A DNA stretch of 64,000 nt from Paenibacillus sp. FSL H8-0048. GTDB lineage: Bacteria > Bacillota > Bacilli > Paenibacillales > Paenibacillaceae. This document shows, in pieces, positions 39,512 through 49,167 of the stretch; positions within the stretch are counted from its first letter, which is position 1; the number at the start of each line of letters is the position of its first letter. Location: NCBI RefSeq assembly GCF_038002825.1, contig NZ_JBBODF010000001.1, positions 2,542,001 to 2,606,000 of the forward strand, in the 5' to 3' direction. The notes beneath the pieces were generated by a model. That model was not told the origin of the DNA, did not search any database, and saw only the letters and a program-made list of their open reading frames with translations. The position numbers and the translations under genes were made by a program.

Positions 39512-40510
39512 TCACTCCTCTGTCTTAAGGATCGTTTCGATCCGGTCCAGCTCTTCCTGCGTGAAGTCGCTATGGGACAGCGCGGCGATATTCTCCTCGA
39601 TCTGGCTGACCCGGCTGGCGCCGATCAGCGCCGAGGTGACCCGGCCGCCGCGCAGCGTCCAGAGCAGGGCAAACTGGGCCAGACTCTGGCCGCGCGCTAC
39701 CGCCATCTGGTTCAGCGCATGGATTCTGCGCAGCACCTCCGGCGTAATCCGGCTCTCATTCAGCGCAGCTGAAGGCCCGGCTGCCCGCGAGTCTTCAGGG
39801 ATGCCGTTCAGATATTTATTCGTCAGCAGACCCTGTGCCAGCGGAGTGAAGGCAATACTGCCCACCCCATGCTCCTCCAGCACCTCCTGAAGCCCGCCTT
39901 CAATCCAGCGGTCCAGCATGGAATACCTCGGCTGGTGAATCAGCAGCGGGGTGCCCAGCTCCTTCAGAATGGCAATCGCCTGCCGGGTCTGCTCCGCCGA
40001 GTAGTTGGACAAGCCGATATACAGTGCCTTACCTGAACGTACCGCATGATCCAGCGCTCCCATCGTTTCTTCCATAGGTGTGTCCGGGTCCGGGCGGTGG
40101 GAATAGAAGATATCCACATAGTCCAGCCCCAGCCGCTTCAGGCTCTGGTCCAGACTTGACAGGATATATTTACGTGAACCCCAGTCGCCGTATGGGCCGG
40201 GCCACATCGTATATCCCGCCTTGGTCGAGATTACCAGCTCGTCACGGTACGGCGCGAGATCCCGGGCAAGCACCTTGCCGAACAGCTCTTCCGCCGATCC
40301 GGCCGGAGGCCCGTAGTTATTCGCCAGGTCGAAATGGGTCACGCCGAGATCAAAAGCGCGGGTAATCATTGCACGGCCGTTCTCATAGGCATCGATGCCG
40401 CCGAAATTATGCCACAAGCCCAGTGAGATGGCCGGAAGCTTGAGGCCGGACCTGCCGGTGCGGTTGTAACGCATGCCTTCATACCGTTCATCACTAGCCA
40501 CATATACCAT
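39512..40510 (-). CDS. Aldo-keto reductase (YghZ/GPR-like)
   Basis: 332 aa NADPH-dependent aldo-keto reductase. The catalytic tetrad is visible as FDLANNYG (Asp, Tyr), VISTKAGYTMWPG (Lys) and IFYSHRPDPDTP (His). The close match to L-glyceraldehyde-3-phosphate reductases includes the N-terminal MRYNRTGRSGLKLPAISLGL. The ATG at 40510 follows GCAGGG; the upstream frame start at 40561 is not supported. Confidence 0.93.
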   Translation of the reverse strand: MVYVASDERYEGMRYNRTGRSGLKLPAISLGLWHNFGGIDAYENGRAMITRAFDLGVTHFDLANNYGPPAGSAEELFGKVLARDLAPYRDELVISTKAGYTMWPGPYGDWGSRKYILSSLDQSLKRLGLDYVDIFYSHRPDPDTPMEETMGALDHAVRSGKALYIGLSNYSAEQTRQAIAILKELGTPLLIHQPRYSMLDRWIEGGLQEVLEEHGVGSIAFTPLAQGLLTNKYLNGIPEDSRAAGPSAALNESRITPEVLRRIHALNQMAVARGQSLAQFALLWTLRGGRVTSALIGASRVSQIEENIAALSHSDFTQEELDRIETILKTEE

Positions 40511-40588
40511 GTTATATCCCTGCCTCTCATAACTCTTGTGTGAATATTCTTCTTTAAACACACGGCTTCGTAAGTAATCTTGTTCTGC

Positions 40589-40617
40589 AAAAAAAGACTG
40601 GGCGTTAGCCCAGCAGT
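40589..40617 (-). terminator. Terminator overlapping the sirtuin stop codon
   Basis: GACTGCTGGGC-TAAC-GCCCAGTC followed by seven Ts on the minus strand; the stop codon TAA lies in the loop. Confidence 0.8.
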
Positions 40618-41345
40618 CTCTGCACTCTGCCCAGCACCTCTCCGATCCGCTCTGTAATAATCAGATCTGCCTGATCGTCATATGGTGTAGGCTCACCGTT
40701 AAGCAATACAGTATGCTGCCCCCTGAAGTAAGTGACCAGGCTTGCAGCAGGCTGAACGGTAAGCGAGGTACCGCCGATGAGCAGCAGATCCGCCGCTGCA
40801 ATGGCATCCACGGCTTCAATCAGCACTTCTTGATCGAGCGCTTCCTCATAGAGCACCACATCCGGCTTGATGATGCCCCCGCAGTCCTCACAGCGCGGCA
40901 CAGAGCCTTCCTGCTCCAGCCATTCCTCCAGGCCGTAATAGCGCTGGCAGCCCATGCAGTAATTACGGTGGATAGAGCCGTGCAGCTCCAGAACCCTGCG
41001 GCTGCCGGCAATCTGATGAAGGCCGTCTATATTTTGTGTAATGACCGCCTTCAGCCTGCCGCTCTCCTCCAGCTCCGCAAGCAGCCGGTGGGCCCCGTTC
41101 GGCTTCGCTTCGGGATGAATCATCTTGCTGCGGTAGAAATCAAAAAAAATGTCCGGCGAGGACATAAAAAAGCTGCGGCTAAGCATCACCTCAGGCGGGT
41201 AAGGAGAGTTGTGCTGGGTCTGGTACAGACCTGCTGCCGAACGGAAGTCCGGGATACCGCTCTCCGTCGATGTTCCGGCACCGCCGAAAAAGACGATATT
41301 TTTGCTTTTTTGAATCCAGGAAGCCAGTAGCTGTAATTGTTCCAT
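40605..41345 (-). CDS. NAD-dependent protein deacylase (sirtuin)
   Basis: 246 aa SIR2 family. NAD-binding GGAGTSTESGIPDFRS, catalytic region TQNIDGLHQ with active His in LELHGS, and the Zn ribbon CMGC...CEDCGG. It probably removes acetyl or acyl groups from lysines, like Bacillus SrtN or bacterial CobB. HAD and alpha/beta hydrolase genes follow upstream on the same strand with short gaps. Confidence 0.95.
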   Translation of the reverse strand: MEQLQLLASWIQKSKNIVFFGGAGTSTESGIPDFRSAAGLYQTQHNSPYPPEVMLSRSFFMSSPDIFFDFYRSKMIHPEAKPNGAHRLLAELEESGRLKAVITQNIDGLHQIAGSRRVLELHGSIHRNYCMGCQRYYGLEEWLEQEGSVPRCEDCGGIIKPDVVLYEEALDQEVLIEAVDAIAAADLLLIGGTSLTVQPAASLVTYFRGQHTVLLNGEPTPYDDQADLIITERIGEVLGRVQRLLG

Positions 41346-41384
41346 GATCTACACCTGTCCTCTCTGTACCTATTCGTCATGCAT

Positions 41385-42155
41385 TCAGATCGTTAAGCGT
41401 AGCGCGGGATAACCGGATACCACAATATCCGCATCCAGCAGATGGTCTGCCCTTCTGTCCGGTGAGATTCCAACCGCAAGCCGCAGTCCCGCCCCCCGGC
41501 CCAGCTGCATATCCGCATTGCTGTCACCGATAATAACCGCCTCTTCGGGCAGCAGCCCGAGCTCCCGGCAGGCCTTCTCGGCCATCTCCGGTGCAGGCTT
41601 GCCGTATTTTACCCGGTCGCGGGTAACCACTGCCCCGAAGTATTCTGAGATGCCAAGCCATTCCAGATGCTCACGGGTAGCGGACAGATTGTCTGAGGTT
41701 ACAACGCCAAGCTTCAGGGAAGCGGCGGCACACTGCTCCAGAAATGGCAATAATCCCGGCATGGGCACAACCGTACGGCGGCGGCGAAGCTCATTCATGG
41801 CCTCCTTGGAGATGGCATTCACGCTCGTCACCGCTTCATTCCAGGGGACACCCGCCGTATAGAGCTGCCAGGCTAGAATCCCGGTGGATTCCTCAGCCGT
41901 TGCCATGGACAGCGGACCTGCGGGATCATAACCGGTAATTCGTCCGGAAGCATCATGCGTCGTCCCCAGCACCGGGGCCAGATCGGCTCCCGTTACAGGT
42001 CTGCTGCCAATCAGAGTCAGCTGGCTGCCCAGCCCCTCAAGCACCAGTTCGGCCCAGCTGCCCCAGGTGGCCAGAAGATCAAGCAGCGTTCCGTCCTTAT
42101 CGAAGAGGATGCCGCTTACGGGAACGGAGAGTTCATTGATGTGCAATACAGGCAT
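41385..42155 (-). CDS. HAD-superfamily hydrolase (phosphoglycolate phosphatase-like)
   Basis: 256 aa. Motif I ILFDKDGTLLD (nucleophile Asp), motif II Thr/Ser in GVVTSDN, Lys in YGKPAPEM, and motif IV VIIGDSNADM. A phosphatase on a small phosphorylated metabolite is likely; the substrate is unknown. The ATG at 42155 follows GAGGAG. Confidence 0.9.
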   Translation of the reverse strand: MPVLHINELSVPVSGILFDKDGTLLDLLATWGSWAELVLEGLGSQLTLIGSRPVTGADLAPVLGTTHDASGRITGYDPAGPLSMATAEESTGILAWQLYTAGVPWNEAVTSVNAISKEAMNELRRRRTVVPMPGLLPFLEQCAAASLKLGVVTSDNLSATREHLEWLGISEYFGAVVTRDRVKYGKPAPEMAEKACRELGLLPEEAVIIGDSNADMQLGRGAGLRLAVGISPDRRADHLLDADIVVSGYPALRLTI

Positions 42156-42201
42156 TCCAGCGCTCCTCTGCATACGATATATTCATTCAGGTATTTGTTG
42201 T

Positions 42202-42951
42202 TCATTTGCTCTGGCGCAGATTCCCCAGCCAATCCAGCATCGCCCGGACGGTCCGTGACTGCTGTTCTTCTTCGGTAATCGTAGCGGTTCCGTCACCCTT
42301 TTGCACGCCATAGCTGCCGAATTGGGCATGGTTGCCACCGTCAACCGACACATATACGGTATTGCCCGGCAGATAGGAACGCCCTTTGTTATAGCTCTTC
42401 TGGTCTACGACTTCATCCTGCGTGCCAAGCACAGACAAGACGGACAACGTGGTGTCCTTCAGACTGCCTTTCTCATCGGGATACGAGGCCAGAAAAAAAA
42501 CGCCTTCCAGCTGGCCGGCATGACCGGCAGCAAAGCGTGAAGCCATTACGCCGCCGAGTGAATGTCCGCCCAGGACGAAGGACTGCTTCGGATGCACGCG
42601 AATAATCTCTTCGGCGGCATCGCCTTTGATTACAGCCAGATTAAGCGGCATTCTGGCAATGTAGAACGGGTGACCGGCAGCAGCGACTTTACGGGCCAGC
42701 GGCGCATATGCTTCCGCCTTGACCAGTGCGCCCGGATAGAAGATTACGGCGGTGCCGAGCACCACTGAGGGGTCGAACGAGATCCAATTGTCATTCTGTT
42801 CAACAGTGACTCCTCCGGCAGAGATCAGAGCAGTTTCAGCCTGTGCCTCCGGCTTATACGGGGTCAGATACCTCCATATAAACACCCCAGCCGTCAGTAG
42901 AACCAACACCACTCCTATAAGCACACGGCGTCTGATTATATTCTTTTTCAT
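42202..42951 (-). CDS. Membrane-anchored alpha/beta hydrolase
   Basis: 249 aa. One N-terminal membrane anchor (about residues 9-27), then an alpha/beta hydrolase core with nucleophile GHSLGG, acid in LGTQDEVVD, and His in GGNHAQFG, forming a complete triad. It is likely extracytoplasmic. Substrate unknown. Confidence 0.85.
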   Translation of the reverse strand: MKKNIIRRRVLIGVVLVLLTAGVFIWRYLTPYKPEAQAETALISAGGVTVEQNDNWISFDPSVVLGTAVIFYPGALVKAEAYAPLARKVAAAGHPFYIARMPLNLAVIKGDAAEEIIRVHPKQSFVLGGHSLGGVMASRFAAGHAGQLEGVFFLASYPDEKGSLKDTTLSVLSVLGTQDEVVDQKSYNKGRSYLPGNTVYVSVDGGNHAQFGSYGVQKGDGTATITEEEQQSRTVRAMLDWLGNLRQSK

Positions 42952-43066
42952 TAGTGTTCACTCCCGGTTACTGCATACTGAAAATTATAAGGGAATCGGT
43001 GAATTCAAACAACCTTCAAGACTTCGCCACATCTGGCCCCAGCCATTTCCAATGATAGCGCTTACT

Positions 43067-43086
43067 ATTGTGATGTATTTCACAAT
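43067..43086. promoter_or_regulatory. Fnr/Crp-like operator upstream of the acyltransferase gene
   Basis: A perfect 20-bp palindrome ATTGTGA-TGTATT-TCACAAT, matching the TGTGA-N6-TCACA site recognised by Fnr/Crp family proteins (the Bacillus Fnr consensus is the same). It precedes TTGTCA (43090-43095) and an AT-rich -10 region (43111-43118). A cre-like TGATAGCGCTTACT lies just upstream (43053-43066). Confidence 0.6.
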
Positions 43087-43164
43087 TTATTGTCAGGAAA
43101 TCATGTATTTTAAAATTAAAGTATCGCCCCCTACGCAAACCCTAATTTCATTGGAGGTTACATC

Positions 43165-44205
43165 ATGACCCGGGAAAGCCCGCTTGACGCGCGCGGAGAG
43201 ACCTTTTTTCTTAATCTGCGCTTCATGCTTATTGTAACTGTCTTTGTGGCCAATGCGATTGAACCCCTGATTCAAGAAATGAGCGGACTTCACACGCTTT
43301 ACCAGTGGATCTTCAGTTTTCATATGCCGCTGTTTGTGCTGGTGACCGGATACTTTGCCCGTTCAAGCTTACTTGGAGCGCCTGGACGCAAGGTGCTGCT
43401 GCAGATTGCTTTGCAATATGTGATTTTTCAGAGCCTCTACTCCCTACTTGACGCCTCCCTGTTTCACGTCAATAATATACAGCATTCGTTCTTCGCTCCT
43501 TATCTGCTGCTCTGGTTCCTGGCCAGCCACATCTGCTGGCGCCTGCTGATGCTGGGCATGAGCCGCTGGACCCGCAGCGCCCAACTGGCCTTCGCTGTTA
43601 CGGCAGGAGTGGCCGTAGGTTATCTGCAACTGGACGGGATCTGGTTTAGCCTCAGCCGCACCTTTGTCTATTTGCCCTTTTTTGTGATCGGGTACCATTT
43701 CTCCTTCGGAGCTTTCGTGAAGCTGTATCAGCGCTATGTCAAAAGCATTGCCGCCGCCGCTTCGCTCCTGCTGCTCCTTGCTATCGGCCTGCTCGGAGGT
43801 GATCTCCCCATGGGCTGGCTATACGGCAGTATGACTTATATGCAGCTTGGTGCTCATGAATGGTATGCGGGTCTGTTCCGGCTGGCGGTCTATGGCCTGC
43901 AATTCATCGCCTCCCTGTCATTTCTGGGCCTCGTGCCTTACGGGTTAAGCCGCATGACCGGTCTGGGACGCCGGACCCTCTATGTTTTTCTGCTGCATGG
44001 CTTTGTGGTCCGCACGGCGGTGATTTCCGGCCTGTATGCCCATATCGGCAATCCTGCCGGAGCAGCTCTTCTGCTCGCCGGTGCAATGGGATGTACGGTG
44101 CTGCTCGGCCAGCCTGCGGTCAGACGTCTGCTGAACCCGCTCGTGGAGCCGTCCGTAGACTGGATGATCTCCCTGCAGCGTGCCGCCATCCGGCGCTCTC
44201 TTTAG
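43165..44205 (+). CDS. Acyltransferase family membrane protein
   Basis: 346 aa with about ten hydrophobic segments of the acyltransferase-3 type. It begins LNLRFMLIVTVFVANAIEPL and has FSFHMPLFVLVTGYFARSS, the region where fucose-4-O-acetylase-like and OatA-like members keep their conserved residues. It probably O-acetylates a cell-surface polysaccharide. The ATG follows GGAGG by 7 nt. A single gene behind an Fnr-like site. Confidence 0.85.
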   Translation: MTRESPLDARGETFFLNLRFMLIVTVFVANAIEPLIQEMSGLHTLYQWIFSFHMPLFVLVTGYFARSSLLGAPGRKVLLQIALQYVIFQSLYSLLDASLFHVNNIQHSFFAPYLLLWFLASHICWRLLMLGMSRWTRSAQLAFAVTAGVAVGYLQLDGIWFSLSRTFVYLPFFVIGYHFSFGAFVKLYQRYVKSIAAAASLLLLLAIGLLGGDLPMGWLYGSMTYMQLGAHEWYAGLFRLAVYGLQFIASLSFLGLVPYGLSRMTGLGRRTLYVFLLHGFVVRTAVISGLYAHIGNPAGAALLLAGAMGCTVLLGQPAVRRLLNPLVEPSVDWMISLQRAAIRRSL

Positions 44206-44465
44206 AATGAAGCTGCCACGTTATATCAATTTGCTGAAGTCTATCCTTTACGGAATAGGCTTCTTTCTGTATATTAGCCCAGACTTTACATGCGTGACCC
44301 GCCGACAAACTTCACATTGTCCGGTAGAAAAAACAGGCTTTTTGTGATAGACTCACTATTAACGTTCGTAACCAATCACCGCAGGGTACGTATATTTCGG
44401 GATTGCAATGCGTTAATGCGGCACTATATTCGCTTCACCAATACTGTTAGGGGGAAAAAGTCATC

Positions 44466-46151
44466 ATGGCAAACAAGAAAATGCGATCAGATATGATCAA
44501 AAAAGGCTTCGACCGCGCTCCTCACCGCAGCCTTTTGCGGGCAGCAGGCGTTAAAGAAGAGGATTTCGGCAAACCGTTCATCGCGGTCTGCAATTCCTAT
44601 ATCGATATTGTTCCGGGTCATGTACATCTGCAGGAATTCGGCAAGATCGTGAAGGAAGCCATCCGTGAAGCCGGCGGGGTTCCGTTTGAATTCAATACAA
44701 TCGGCGTAGATGACGGTATTGCCATGGGTCATATCGGTATGCGTTATTCGCTGCCAAGCCGCGAGATCATTGCCGACTCTCTGGAAACGGTAGTATCCGC
44801 GCACTGGTTCGACGGTATGGTGTGCATTCCCAACTGTGATAAAATTACCCCGGGCATGATGATGGGCGCGCTGCGCGTCAACATTCCGACAATCTTCGTC
44901 AGCGGCGGGCCGATGAAGGCCGGCGTTGACAGCAAAGGCAAGAAGCTCTCACTGACCTCTGTATTCGAAGGCGTCGGTGCGCATCAGGTCGGCAAGATCA
45001 ACGATGCTGAGCTGCTCGAACTCGAACAATACGGCTGTCCTACCTGCGGATCATGCTCCGGTATGTTTACCGCGAACTCCATGAACTGTCTGGCCGAAGC
45101 TATGGGCCTTGCGCTTCCAGGCAACGGTACGATCCTGGCCGTAGCCGAAGAACGCAGAGACTTCGTCCGCAAGTCGGCAACCCAGCTTATGGAGCTGATC
45201 AAGCTGGACCTGAAGCCGCGTGATATCGTAACCCAGGAATCGCTGGACAATGCCTTCGCGCTGGATATGGCGATGGGCGGATCGACCAATACTGTACTGC
45301 ATACGCTGGCACTGGCTCAAGAAGCCGAAATCGACTATCCGCTGGAACGCATCAACGAAGTAGCTAACCGGGTTCCTTACCTGGCCAAGCTGGCTCCGGC
45401 CTCCGATATCTTCATCGAAGATGTGGACCGGGCGGGCGGCGTCAGCGCCGTGCTGAACGAATTGCTGAAGAAGCCGGGCGCCATCTTCGGTGATTGCATG
45501 ACGGTTACCGGCAAGACACTGGCCGAGAATGTAACCGGGCATGAGATCCAGGATACTTCCGTTATTCATACCATCGATAACCCCTATTCCCAAGTTGGCG
45601 GACTGGCCGTACTCTACGGCAACCTGGCGCCTGAAGGCTCCATCATCAAGGTGGGTGCCGTGGATGCTTCCGTTGGCGGCTATCACAAAGGACCTGCCAT
45701 CTGCTTCGACTCCCAGGAGGAAGCACTGGAAGGTATCGCTAACGGCAAGGTCAAAGAAGGCCATGTAGTCGTTATCCGTTATGAAGGTCCGAAGGGCGGA
45801 CCGGGCATGCCGGAAATGCTGGCTCCGACTTCGCAGATCGTCGGCATGGGTCTGGGTGCCAAGGTCGGCCTGATCACGGACGGACGCTTCTCCGGTGCGT
45901 CCCGCGGGATCAGCATCGGCCACATCTCGCCGGAAGCGGCAGAGGGCGGCCCGATCGCTTTTGTAGAGAATGGCGATATCATCGAGCTGGACCTCAATAA
46001 CCGCAAGATCGAGCTGCTGGTTGACGAGGAAGTGCTGGCGGTCCGCCGTCAGGGCTGGAAAGAATTCGAGCCGAAGGTGAAGACGGGTTATCTGGCCCGT
46101 TACTCCAAGCTGGTTACCAATGCAAGCAAGGGCGGCGTGCTGAAGATCTAA
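44466..46151 (+). CDS. ilvD: Dihydroxy-acid dehydratase
   Basis: 561 aa; dehydrates 2,3-dihydroxy-acids in valine and isoleucine synthesis. Fe-S ligands in ACCESS regions [24 protein letters not shown] and [18 protein letters not shown], and the C-terminal [10 protein letters not shown] motif. Normal length. The ATG follows AGGGGGA. The 260-bp upstream gap shows no T-box, so CodY or another regulator is possible but not visible. Confidence 0.97.
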   Translation: MANKKMRSDMIKKGFDRAPHRSLLRAAGVKEEDFGKPFIAVCNSYIDIVPGHVHLQEFGKIVKEAIREAGGVPFEFNTIGVDDGIAMGHIGMRYSLPSREIIADSLETVVSAHWFDGMVCIPNCDKITPGMMMGALRVNIPTIFVSGGPMKAGVDSKGKKLSLTSVFEGVGAHQVGKINDAELLELEQYGCPTCGSCSGMFTANSMNCLAEAMGLALPGNGTILAVAEERRDFVRKSATQLMELIKLDLKPRDIVTQESLDNAFALDMAMGGSTNTVLHTLALAQEAEIDYPLERINEVANRVPYLAKLAPASDIFIEDVDRAGGVSAVLNELLKKPGAIFGDCMTVTGKTLAENVTGHEIQDTSVIHTIDNPYSQVGGLAVLYGNLAPEGSIIKVGAVDASVGGYHKGPAICFDSQEEALEGIANGKVKEGHVVVIRYEGPKGGPGMPEMLAPTSQIVGMGLGAKVGLITDGRFSGASRGISIGHISPEAAEGGPIAFVENGDIIELDLNNRKIELLVDEEVLAVRRQGWKEFEPKVKTGYLARYSKLVTNASKGGVLKI

Positions 46152-46192
46152 TCGTCAGCGACAGCCTGAGCCTGAGCAAATGTAATGAGGAT

Positions 46193-46236
46193 AAGAGCAG
46201 TTCCAACCGCATATGCGGCCGGGGCTGCTCTTTTTT
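46193..46236 (+). terminator. Terminator of ilvD
   Basis: AAGAGCAG (46193-46200) pairs with CTGCTCTT (46225-46232), followed by a T run to 46236. Confidence 0.85.
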
Positions 46237-46262
46237 GTTGCATATTGTGCAGGAACAAAAAA
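46231..46262 (+). repeat. Single family A palindrome wedged between two terminators
   Basis: GTTGCATATTGTGCAGGAA at 46237-46255 matches the array A unit. It is flanked by T and A runs (TTTTTTGTT and AACAAAAAAA) that form an outer inverted repeat and also serve as the tails of the ilvD and deacetylase terminators. Confidence 0.6.
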
Positions 46263-46284
46263 ACGCCGGCCTGATAGGCCAGCG
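46257..46284 (-). terminator. Terminator of the polysaccharide deacetylase gene
   Basis: On the minus strand CGCTGGCC-TATCA-GGCCGGCG (one G-U pair) then seven Ts. Confidence 0.75.
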
Positions 46285-46324
46285 GAGGATCAATAATATA
46301 AGTGCTGTGAACACTGCTTCGTCT

Positions 46325-47695
46325 TCAATGAACCACCGTTGCTCCGGGCAGCTCAGCTTCAAGCGTCAGTTCCTCTTCGTGTACCCGCTCCACCGGCTTC
46401 TGCGGACGCCGCTGGTTCATCTGGTTGAGCAGCTGCGATACCGGCATCAGCATCATCTTGGGCACCAGTACCTCACTGCGTACCTTGAGCCTTGCCCCGC
46501 CTGAGGGATGGATGACCCTAAGCAGAACACTTAGATAGAATTTGGTCGAGCGGGCGAACAGACCGCTGGGCAGGTCCACCACCATGAAACCGAATTTCTC
46601 CGGCCCGCGGTTGATCATACTCACGCCGTAGAGCGCCTTCGCTTCGGCCAGCTCGAGATCACCGGCAATATGCACGGCGAGCAGCGGCAGATCCTTCTCC
46701 ATCCGGCGGATCATGCGGATCGCCAGCTGAGCCGGAGAACGGGAATGAACCCCCAGCTCGAACAGCTGCCTGTTGTCGATGTGGAGTTCAATGACCTTGT
46801 CGCCTTTGCTCAAGGTCTCGCCGTTGTCCATCAGCACCGTATTGCCCTGATACTTGCGCAGGCGGTAATGCAGGAACGGATCTGCCGGAGTGATCGTCTT
46901 AAGCTGGAACATTAGCTGGAACAGCTTCTCCCACGCCAGCCACAATCCGACAAGCAGCCGTTTGCCGAAGGATAAATGCGTGATCGGGGAGCGCTGCACC
47001 GCCTTGATCATCTCGTCAATCCGGACGCTGCGCAGTCCGCGCCGCTCAGCTTCGGCGAGCATCCGTTCCAGCGCAATCAGCATATGCTCCGGCGCATTCG
47101 GATCGGCGCCGATCGTCGTCCCGCAGTCATGCAGCAGCAGCACCTCACCCGGACCGAGCTTCGCAATGAGCTTCTCGGTCAGCTTTTCCGCTCCAAGCTT
47201 CTCCTTCCAGTCGCCGAACATCGCCGACCACAGTACAATCTGCACCTGACGGCGCTTGGAGAAGTCGAACAGGTTCACGATTCCCCAGGGAGGACGGTAA
47301 TAAGTGCTGCGCTCGCCGGTAATGGAGAAGATGATCTCGTCCGTCTTGTCAATCTGCTTCCTCACCGTAGCGGGACGCATCAGCCAGTTCGTCTTGTGCA
47401 CATAATTATGAATACCGATCAAATGCCCTTCATCGTGCATACGCTTGATGATCTCGGGATGCTGCTCCGCGTGTGAGCCAACGACAAAAAATGTCGCCTT
47501 CGCATTGTAGCGTTTAAGCAGATCCAGCAGCAGCGGTGTATAATGCGGGTCAGGCCCGTCATCGAAGGTCAGGCCGTAATCCGTACGCCCAATCCCTCTG
47601 CGGAACACACGATAACCAAATAAACGGCTGATCATACCGGGTATAAAGGCATAAAAGGTCGAGATGTAAAATAGCCAGAGCAGCAAAGTCTGCAT
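46325..47695 (-). CDS. Polysaccharide deacetylase family protein with C-terminal extension
   Basis: 456 aa. An N-terminal hydrophobic segment is followed by a NodB domain (about residues 40-235): motif 1 LTFDDGPDPHYT, motif 2 GIHNYVHKTNW (the usual HxxxH ends in His-Lys-Thr), motif 3 YRPPWG, and motif 5 LLLHDCG. The last ~220 residues are a separate domain (LHYRLRKYQGNTVLMDNGE onward) that resembles the Bacillus YkoP protein, by memory only. It probably acts on peptidoglycan or a surface glycan. The ATG at 47695 is preferred over a TTG two codons upstream. Confidence 0.85.
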   Translation of the reverse strand: MQTLLLWLFYISTFYAFIPGMISRLFGYRVFRRGIGRTDYGLTFDDGPDPHYTPLLLDLLKRYNAKATFFVVGSHAEQHPEIIKRMHDEGHLIGIHNYVHKTNWLMRPATVRKQIDKTDEIIFSITGERSTYYRPPWGIVNLFDFSKRRQVQIVLWSAMFGDWKEKLGAEKLTEKLIAKLGPGEVLLLHDCGTTIGADPNAPEHMLIALERMLAEAERRGLRSVRIDEMIKAVQRSPITHLSFGKRLLVGLWLAWEKLFQLMFQLKTITPADPFLHYRLRKYQGNTVLMDNGETLSKGDKVIELHIDNRQLFELGVHSRSPAQLAIRMIRRMEKDLPLLAVHIAGDLELAEAKALYGVSMINRGPEKFGFMVVDLPSGLFARSTKFYLSVLLRVIHPSGGARLKVRSEVLVPKMMLMPVSQLLNQMNQRRPQKPVERVHEEELTLEAELPGATVVH

Positions 47696-47919
47696 GTACA
47701 ATCACCGCTTTTCCAGAGTTGACTTTGGCTCGCCTTACGTCTGTATAGAAGATAGATTTCATACGGCCAAGTAGAGTAAGTAGAAGCGACAGCTTTAAAA
47801 AACATCACCTCCTAGTTTAACACAGCTGCCAAAGAAATAGACGTTTTTTATTAAAATCGTGTACAATGAGTTGAAGTGCCGGTTATAAAATTATCTTCAC
47901 AAAGGGGTCGTTTAAATCT

Positions 47920-49167
47920 ATGCTGCCGCTGTACAAAAAATATTGGCGCACCTTTTTCGACATTGGGCTGGTTGTTCTAACCGTATATTTAGTGATGCTC
48001 GGCTTCAGCAAATTGTACCAGCTGGCTGCGCCGGTGTTCCTGTCCTTTTTTGTCTTTCTGCTGATTGAGCCGCTGGCCCGCTTCCTGAACCGCAAAGGAA
48101 TGGCCAAGCCCTTCGCCTCCGCGATCTCAGTGGTGCTCTTCCTGGTCATCCTGCTGGGCGTCTTGTTCGGTGCCGGGCTACTGATTACGACCCAGGCGAT
48201 TCACCTCCAGAATAATCTGCCCAAATATACATACGTGGTCCAGCAGCATTTCACAGAGACTACGACCTATCTTCAGCACAAAATCGATTCGCTTCCATCC
48301 GATGTGACGGATAAGCTAAATGGCTATTTCACAGATGCCACCAATATTCTCTCGAAGTGGATGGTCGCCTTCTTCAAGTATATGGTCGGGGTGCTTGGCT
48401 CTTTCTCCTCCTTTATGGCTAACTTCGGGATTGCGATCATTCTCGCCTTTTTCCTCAGTATGGAGATTAAGGACTGGCGCCGGATTGCCCACGAGAAGCT
48501 GCCGAAGACGTTCAAGACGGCCTACGCCTTCCTGCAGGGGAATGTGTTCAAGGCGATCGGTTCTTATATCAAAGCACAGATGATCCTGATCAGCATCACC
48601 TTCGTCATCATTCTTGCCGGTCTGCTGATTCTCCGCACGGGCAATGTCCTGACCATAGCACTGGTCTGCGCACTGGTCGATCTGCTGCCGCTGCTCGGCG
48701 TACCTGCGGTGCTGATCCCTTGGATCATCTATCTGTTCATTGTCGGCAATACGTCGCTTGCTATCGGACTCATCGTTTTGCTGGCAGTGGTAATGGTGGT
48801 AAGACAGCTGCTGGAGCCCAAAATCACAGGGAATTCAATCGGTGTCTCCTCTGCCTTCCTGATGCTCTCCTTCGTGATTCTGTCCTCTTCCCTGTTTGGG
48901 ATTGCAGGCCTCATTCTCTCGCCGATTCTGCTGATTTTGCTTAAGGAGCTGCTCCAGCAGGGATATCTCCAGCAGTGGATCTATCTGCCGCAGGAGGAAT
49001 TCGTCGTCTCGCCCTTCGCGGCCTCGGGGACATCTACGGCAGGTGCTCCCGTAAACAGCGGAAATGGTCCGGCCGGGAATGCAGAGCCTGATACGCAGCC
49101 TGCCGGTCCAAATCCTCAGGCTCCGGTTGATCCGCCTTCCAGACCCGACAACAGCTCGAACACCTGA
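47920..49167 (+). CDS. AI-2E family transporter (PerM/YtvI-like permease)
   Basis: 415 aa with about eight membrane segments and the AI-2E family pattern, including LVDLLPLLGVPAVLIPWIIY and a conserved segment near RQLLEPKITGNSIGV. Members export small molecules or exchange ions; the substrate is unknown. The last ~50 residues are Pro/Gly/Asn-rich and probably disordered. The 3' end overlaps the convergent penicillin-binding protein gene by 52 bp. Confidence 0.88.
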   Translation: MLPLYKKYWRTFFDIGLVVLTVYLVMLGFSKLYQLAAPVFLSFFVFLLIEPLARFLNRKGMAKPFASAISVVLFLVILLGVLFGAGLLITTQAIHLQNNLPKYTYVVQQHFTETTTYLQHKIDSLPSDVTDKLNGYFTDATNILSKWMVAFFKYMVGVLGSFSSFMANFGIAIILAFFLSMEIKDWRRIAHEKLPKTFKTAYAFLQGNVFKAIGSYIKAQMILISITFVIILAGLLILRTGNVLTIALVCALVDLLPLLGVPAVLIPWIIYLFIVGNTSLAIGLIVLLAVVMVVRQLLEPKITGNSIGVSSAFLMLSFVILSSSLFGIAGLILSPILLILLKELLQQGYLQQWIYLPQEEFVVSPFAASGTSTAGAPVNSGNGPAGNAEPDTQPAGPNPQAPVDPPSRPDNSSNT

